NCBI GenBank assembly: GCA_002505185.1
Contig: DAUP01000003.1
Span: 1-17,471, forward strand
Direction of reading: 5' to 3'
From: Ferroplasmaceae archaeon UBA567
GTDB taxonomy: Archaea; Thermoplasmatota; Thermoplasmata; Thermoplasmatales; Thermoplasmataceae
Length of the DNA stretch: 17,471 nucleotides
Position numbers and translations under genes: made by a program. The notes below the pieces were generated by a model that was not told the origin of the DNA, searched no databases, and worked only from the letters and a program-made list of their open reading frames with translations. Of this stretch, positions 14,581 through 17,471 are shown in pieces (the first letter of the stretch is position 1; each line of letters starts with the position of its first letter).

Positions 14581-15359
14581 ATTTTTCAGCATTGATCGGG
14601 AGCCCTGTGGGGCATTCAGTGGGACAGGATATTTATAACAGGATCTTCAGAAAGTATGGGATAGATTCCCAGTATCTTGCAATAGAAGTACATAGGGATA
14701 ATTTACCAGGATTTTTTGACCTGGCCAGAGAGGTAATGGCAGGATTTAATATCACTGCACCCTATAAGGAGATATCATTAAAATTCATAGATCATGTGGA
14801 TGAAATAGTTTCAGCTACCGGGTCGGTGAATCTGGTGAAGAACGAGGGAGGAAAATTATACGGTTACAACAGTGATTATGATGGTTTCCTTATGCTTGCC
14901 AGAAAAAACAACATTGATTTTTCAGGTAAAAGAGTTGTAATAATGGGATCTGGCGGCGCGGCAAGAACTATAACATACGCAATAATCCGAAATTATAATT
15001 CTGATATTAATATAGTATCCAGAAAACCCGGGAAAAAGAGTATTGCCGGAATAAATACAGTAGGATATGATGAGATTAATGATTACGATATAATTATCAA
15101 CTGCACTCCCATTGGAACCTTTCCGGACACAGGGATGCCAATTCCTGCTAATCGCATAATTAAGGGAAAAACAGGTATAGACATTATATACAACCCTCTC
15201 AAAACCCCATTCTTAAAAGCCGTTGAGGCGAGAGAAGGAACCGCTGTAAATGGTGTTGACATGTTTATTGGGCAGGGCATAGAAACAATGAAAAAAATAT
15301 ATAATTTATCTATAGATTACTCAGAATTCCGTAATATTTTCTTTGAAAATCTAAAATGA
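14577..15359 (+). CDS. aroE: Shikimate dehydrogenase
   Basis: This is the NADP-dependent reductase of 3-dehydroshikimate to shikimate. The 260 residues are the normal single-domain length. The substrate domain has I-G-S-P-V-G-H-S (7-14), F-N-I-T-A-P-Y-K64 with the catalytic Lys, S-V-N85, and Y-N98-S-D100-Y-D-G with the catalytic Asp. The dinucleotide-binding loop is G124-S-G-G-A-A-R130, and the C-terminal part has G-V-D-M-F-I-G-Q-G, which closes on the substrate. Two conserved positions differ slightly from the consensus (V-N-L instead of V-N-T; N-S-D instead of N-T-D), unlikely to impair function. The ATG overlaps the aroB stop by four bases and its own stop overlaps a possible aroK ATG. Confidence 0.94.
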   Translation: MNFSALIGSPVGHSVGQDIYNRIFRKYGIDSQYLAIEVHRDNLPGFFDLAREVMAGFNITAPYKEISLKFIDHVDEIVSATGSVNLVKNEGGKLYGYNSDYDGFLMLARKNNIDFSGKRVVIMGSGGAARTITYAIIRNYNSDINIVSRKPGKKSIAGINTVGYDEINDYDIIINCTPIGTFPDTGMPIPANRIIKGKTGIDIIYNPLKTPFLKAVEAREGTAVNGVDMFIGQGIETMKKIYNLSIDYSEFRNIFFENLK

Positions 15360-15361
15360 GG

Positions 15362-15366
15362 GGTGA
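15362..15366 (+). promoter_or_regulatory. Shine-Dalgarno site of aroK
   Basis: GGTGA, within GAGGGGTGA just after the aroE stop, lies seven bases before ATG 15374. It favours that start over the ATG at 15356 that overlaps the aroE stop. Confidence 0.55.
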
Positions 15367-15373
15367 ATATAAT

Positions 15374-16186
15374 ATGATTGTTAAAACTAATGGTGGACTT
15401 TCCGTCCTGTCTGCATTTATCAACGGTTATGGTGCAGCAGTATCAATAAACCTGCCAATGTATACAGAAATTAATCAAAATGAATTTGATATTTTCCCTA
15501 CCGCTGAAGTTGCAGATACGGTAAATTTCATAAGGTCGATGTTTACATTGCCCGATAAATATTCAATAAATATAAGAAGCCAGATTCCAATGGGTATGGG
15601 ACTCAAAAGCAGCAGCGCCATGACACTTTCAGTAATATATGGAATTTTGAAAATGAATGGTATCGATATGGATTCTGAGGATATATTAAAAATAGCATCT
15701 AAGGCATCGGTGCATAACAATACTTCAATAACAGGGGCTTTTGATGACCTATCAATAGCTTATTACGGGGGATTTTGCTTTACGGACAACGTCAGAAATA
15801 GTATCATATCAAGGCATAAAATCGAAGAGAAATATATTATTTTGGAATTTGGAAACAAAAAAACAGAGACATATGGAATGAAAAACATGGATTTTTCTGG
15901 ATATAAAAATTTTTATGGAAGAATATTAAAACTCCTGAAAGATGGCTACATATACGAATCTATGATGCTAAATGGCCACATTTTCAGTGATGGATCTGAC
16001 ATTCCTGTAATAAACCATATGCTTGAAACTGGTGCAGTATACGCGGGAAGAAGCGGTAAGGGTCCTGCTGTGTTTGGAGTATATGAGACGGAGAGTTCTA
16101 TGGAAAGTTCCTTTAAAGAGCTCATATCTGACGGTTTTCATGTTATAAAAAGCAGATTTAATAATACAGAAATTAATATATCTTAG
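15374..16186 (+). CDS. aroK: Archaeal shikimate kinase (GHMP family)
   Basis: This enzyme phosphorylates shikimate at the 3-hydroxyl using ATP. It belongs to the GHMP kinase superfamily, not the P-loop family of bacterial AroK, a non-homologous replacement typical of archaea. The 270-residue protein has GHMP motif 1 in G-Y-G-A-A-V-S-I (about 18-25), motif 2 as P72-M-G-M-G-L-K-S79-S-S-A82 (phosphate-binding loop), and a C-terminal motif 3 around G-R-S-G-K-G-P-A-V-F-G. Homoserine and mevalonate kinases share the fold, but the position between aroE and aroA makes shikimate the clear substrate. The start at 15374 follows a GGTGA site; ATG 15356, which overlaps the aroE stop, would add six residues. 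Confidence 0.93.
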   Translation: MIVKTNGGLSVLSAFINGYGAAVSINLPMYTEINQNEFDIFPTAEVADTVNFIRSMFTLPDKYSINIRSQIPMGMGLKSSSAMTLSVIYGILKMNGIDMDSEDILKIASKASVHNNTSITGAFDDLSIAYYGGFCFTDNVRNSIISRHKIEEKYIILEFGNKKTETYGMKNMDFSGYKNFYGRILKLLKDGYIYESMMLNGHIFSDGSDIPVINHMLETGAVYAGRSGKGPAVFGVYETESSMESSFKELISDGFHVIKSRFNNTEINIS

Positions 16187-16188
16187 CT

Positions 16189-17448
16189 ATGAATGTAAAG
16201 ATAAGAAAGGGAGAGATTTCTGGGACAATTTTTGCACCATCCTCAAAAAGTTTTACTCAGAGATATGTACTATATTCTGCTTTTTCCAACAGGCCCATAA
16301 AAATTAACAATGTATCATTTTCTGATGATGAGATAATATCAATAAAAATTGCAGAAACCTGTAATGCCTTCATTGTATATGATAAAAAAAGTATAAGGAT
16401 AAAACCTGATTTTAGATGCCCGGATCGTATTTATGCTGGAGAATCAGGTACATCCTACAGACTTTCTCTGGGACTATTAGCAGCACGAAAATGCCAGACA
16501 CTTATCACTGGTGAAGGGCAGTTGGCCAGAAGGCCTGTAGAGACATTGATAAATGCCCTGTCTGAAGCAGGCAGTAATTTTAACCGCTGTGAGGATGGAT
16601 TTTACAGGCTGGATGCAGGTAACTCTTCTAATAAGCCGGTCAGGATTGATGGGAGCACAAGTTCCCAGTTCATAAGTGCTATGCTGTATTATTATTCCAT
16701 TCTGGGAAGTGGAAAATTTACTGCAGGCAATATGGTGTCAGAAGATTATGTTAAAATTACAGAGAGTTGTCTCCGCAATTTTGGGGTTACAGTATATGGT
16801 AATGGTAATAACTATTCTATAACAACTGGCAATTATGATATAAAAGATATTGATATAGAAGGTGATTATTCCTCTGCTTCATACTTCATGGTTCTAGGTA
16901 TATTTTCTGGCAATATAAAAATAAAAAACCTGAATGAAAATTCCCTTCAACCGGACCGGATTGTTGTGGATTTATTACGCAGGGCAACCGGATCCATAGA
17001 TTTTCATAATGGAGAGCTTAACGTTGAGAAGGCAAATAATATGGGTGAAATTATAGTAGATGCCTCAGTATCTCCTGATATAGCGCCAATAATATCAGTA
17101 ATAGGGATATTCTCGCCTGCAGGTGTGAAAATTTACAATTATCATAGACTAAAGACAAAGGAATCTGATAGATGGAAAGGGATAATTGATATGTGCCGTG
17201 CCTTTGGTGCCTCAGTTGTAACAAATGAAGAATTTATCTTCATTAAAAGGGATAGTATTAAAGACCCAGAATCTATAGCATTTACCGACCACCGGATGAT
17301 AATGAGTGCGATAATAGCTGGAATAATAGCTGAATCCCATACCGAATATAAGAATGTAGAAAAAATAAACAAGAGCTATCCAGAATTTCTAAATGATATG
17401 AAAAGAGTGGGAATAAATATATCTTTTGATATGGATTTATATCACTAA
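16189..17448 (+). CDS. aroA: 3-phosphoshikimate 1-carboxyvinyltransferase (EPSP synthase)
   Basis: This enzyme transfers the enolpyruvyl group of PEP to shikimate 3-phosphate. The 419 residues are family length. Key elements are S-S-K20-S-F-T-Q-R25 at the N-terminus, G-E-S-G87-T-S-Y-R91 (PEP loop; the consensus Asn is Glu here), R-R115-P-V-E-T, S-S159-Q160-F, E-G-D-Y-S-S-A-S-Y, catalytic D297 in S-P-D-I-A-P, K-E-S-D-R328, D-H-R369-M, and N-K395-S-Y-P-E-F. The ATG follows the aroK stop after two bases with no ribosome-binding site, so translation probably depends on reinitiation. Chorismate synthase, the next step, may follow beyond the window. Confidence 0.96.
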   Translation: MNVKIRKGEISGTIFAPSSKSFTQRYVLYSAFSNRPIKINNVSFSDDEIISIKIAETCNAFIVYDKKSIRIKPDFRCPDRIYAGESGTSYRLSLGLLAARKCQTLITGEGQLARRPVETLINALSEAGSNFNRCEDGFYRLDAGNSSNKPVRIDGSTSSQFISAMLYYYSILGSGKFTAGNMVSEDYVKITESCLRNFGVTVYGNGNNYSITTGNYDIKDIDIEGDYSSASYFMVLGIFSGNIKIKNLNENSLQPDRIVVDLLRRATGSIDFHNGELNVEKANNMGEIIVDASVSPDIAPIISVIGIFSPAGVKIYNYHRLKTKESDRWKGIIDMCRAFGASVVTNEEFIFIKRDSIKDPESIAFTDHRMIMSAIIAGIIAESHTEYKNVEKINKSYPEFLNDMKRVGINISFDMDLYH

Positions 17449-17471
17449 CCCTGAAATTTAAAGGTATTCTG

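Noticed and set aside
16189..17448. Glyphosate-insensitive EPSP synthase
   Set aside because: The loop G-E-S-G-T-S-Y-R differs from the enterobacterial one, but these positions vary naturally in archaeal enzymes; sensitivity cannot be inferred.
1..17471. CRISPR array, insertion sequence, toxin-antitoxin or phage module
   Set aside because: No regularly spaced repeats, transposase motifs, terminal inverted repeats or small paired ORFs were seen; nearly all the sequence is accounted for by recognisable genes.

Overview
The window looks like a chromosomal segment of a low-GC archaeon of the Thermoplasmatales (Ferroplasma/Picrophilus/Thermoplasma relatives). The sequence evidence is archaeal: an Rpb10-type RNA polymerase subunit next to eL18, uL13 and uS9; a tRNA-Pro with no encoded CCA; TATA boxes about 22-28 bp before many first-gene start codons (leaderless transcripts); a GHMP-type shikimate kinase; and a glyceraldehyde-dehydrogenase-like ALDH beside a pyruvate kinase, as expected for the non-phosphorylative Entner-Doudoroff route of this group. 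The genus is inference.

Layout. 45-1408 (+) is a major facilitator transporter broken by a one-base frameshift inside conserved motif A. 1504-2748 (-) is an NRAMP-family metal transporter with two DtxR/IdeR-like operators flanking its TATA box. 3005-3901 (+) is a small-molecule kinase of the APH/choline-kinase fold. 3915-3987 (-) is tRNA-Pro(GGG). 4085-5499 (-) is the translation/transcription operon eL18-uL13-uS9-RpoN. 5551-6894 (-) is a second, intact MFS transporter. 6945-8429 (-) is a two-gene unit, a long FKBP-type prolyl isomerase followed by a TrmJ-like tRNA 2'-O-methyltransferase. 8576-10057 (+) is the aldehyde dehydrogenase, convergent and almost touching pyruvate kinase at 10060-11739 (-). 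11793-13421 (-) is arginyl-tRNA synthetase. 13522-17448 (+) is a compact shikimate operon, aroB-aroE-aroK-aroA.

How the genes fit together. The shikimate operon covers DAHP to dehydroquinate, dehydroshikimate to shikimate, shikimate phosphorylation and EPSP formation. Dehydroquinate dehydratase (aroD) and chorismate synthase are not in the visible part. The ALDH and pyruvate kinase bracket the lower sugar-oxidation pathway (glyceraldehyde to glycerate; PEP to pyruvate). Operon-internal genes mostly use GGTGA-type Shine-Dalgarno sites or overlapping stop/start codons, while most first genes have a TATA box placed for leaderless transcription.

I found no CRISPR array, insertion sequence, phage region or clearly unknown multi-gene system. 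The observations most worth a second look are the paired metal-regulator-like operators at an NRAMP gene with unusual metal-site residues, the frameshift that lies exactly on a slippery-type heptamer, the repeated TTTCAT half-sites in the ALDH promoter, and the unusual cation-site residues and degenerate C-terminal domain of the pyruvate kinase.
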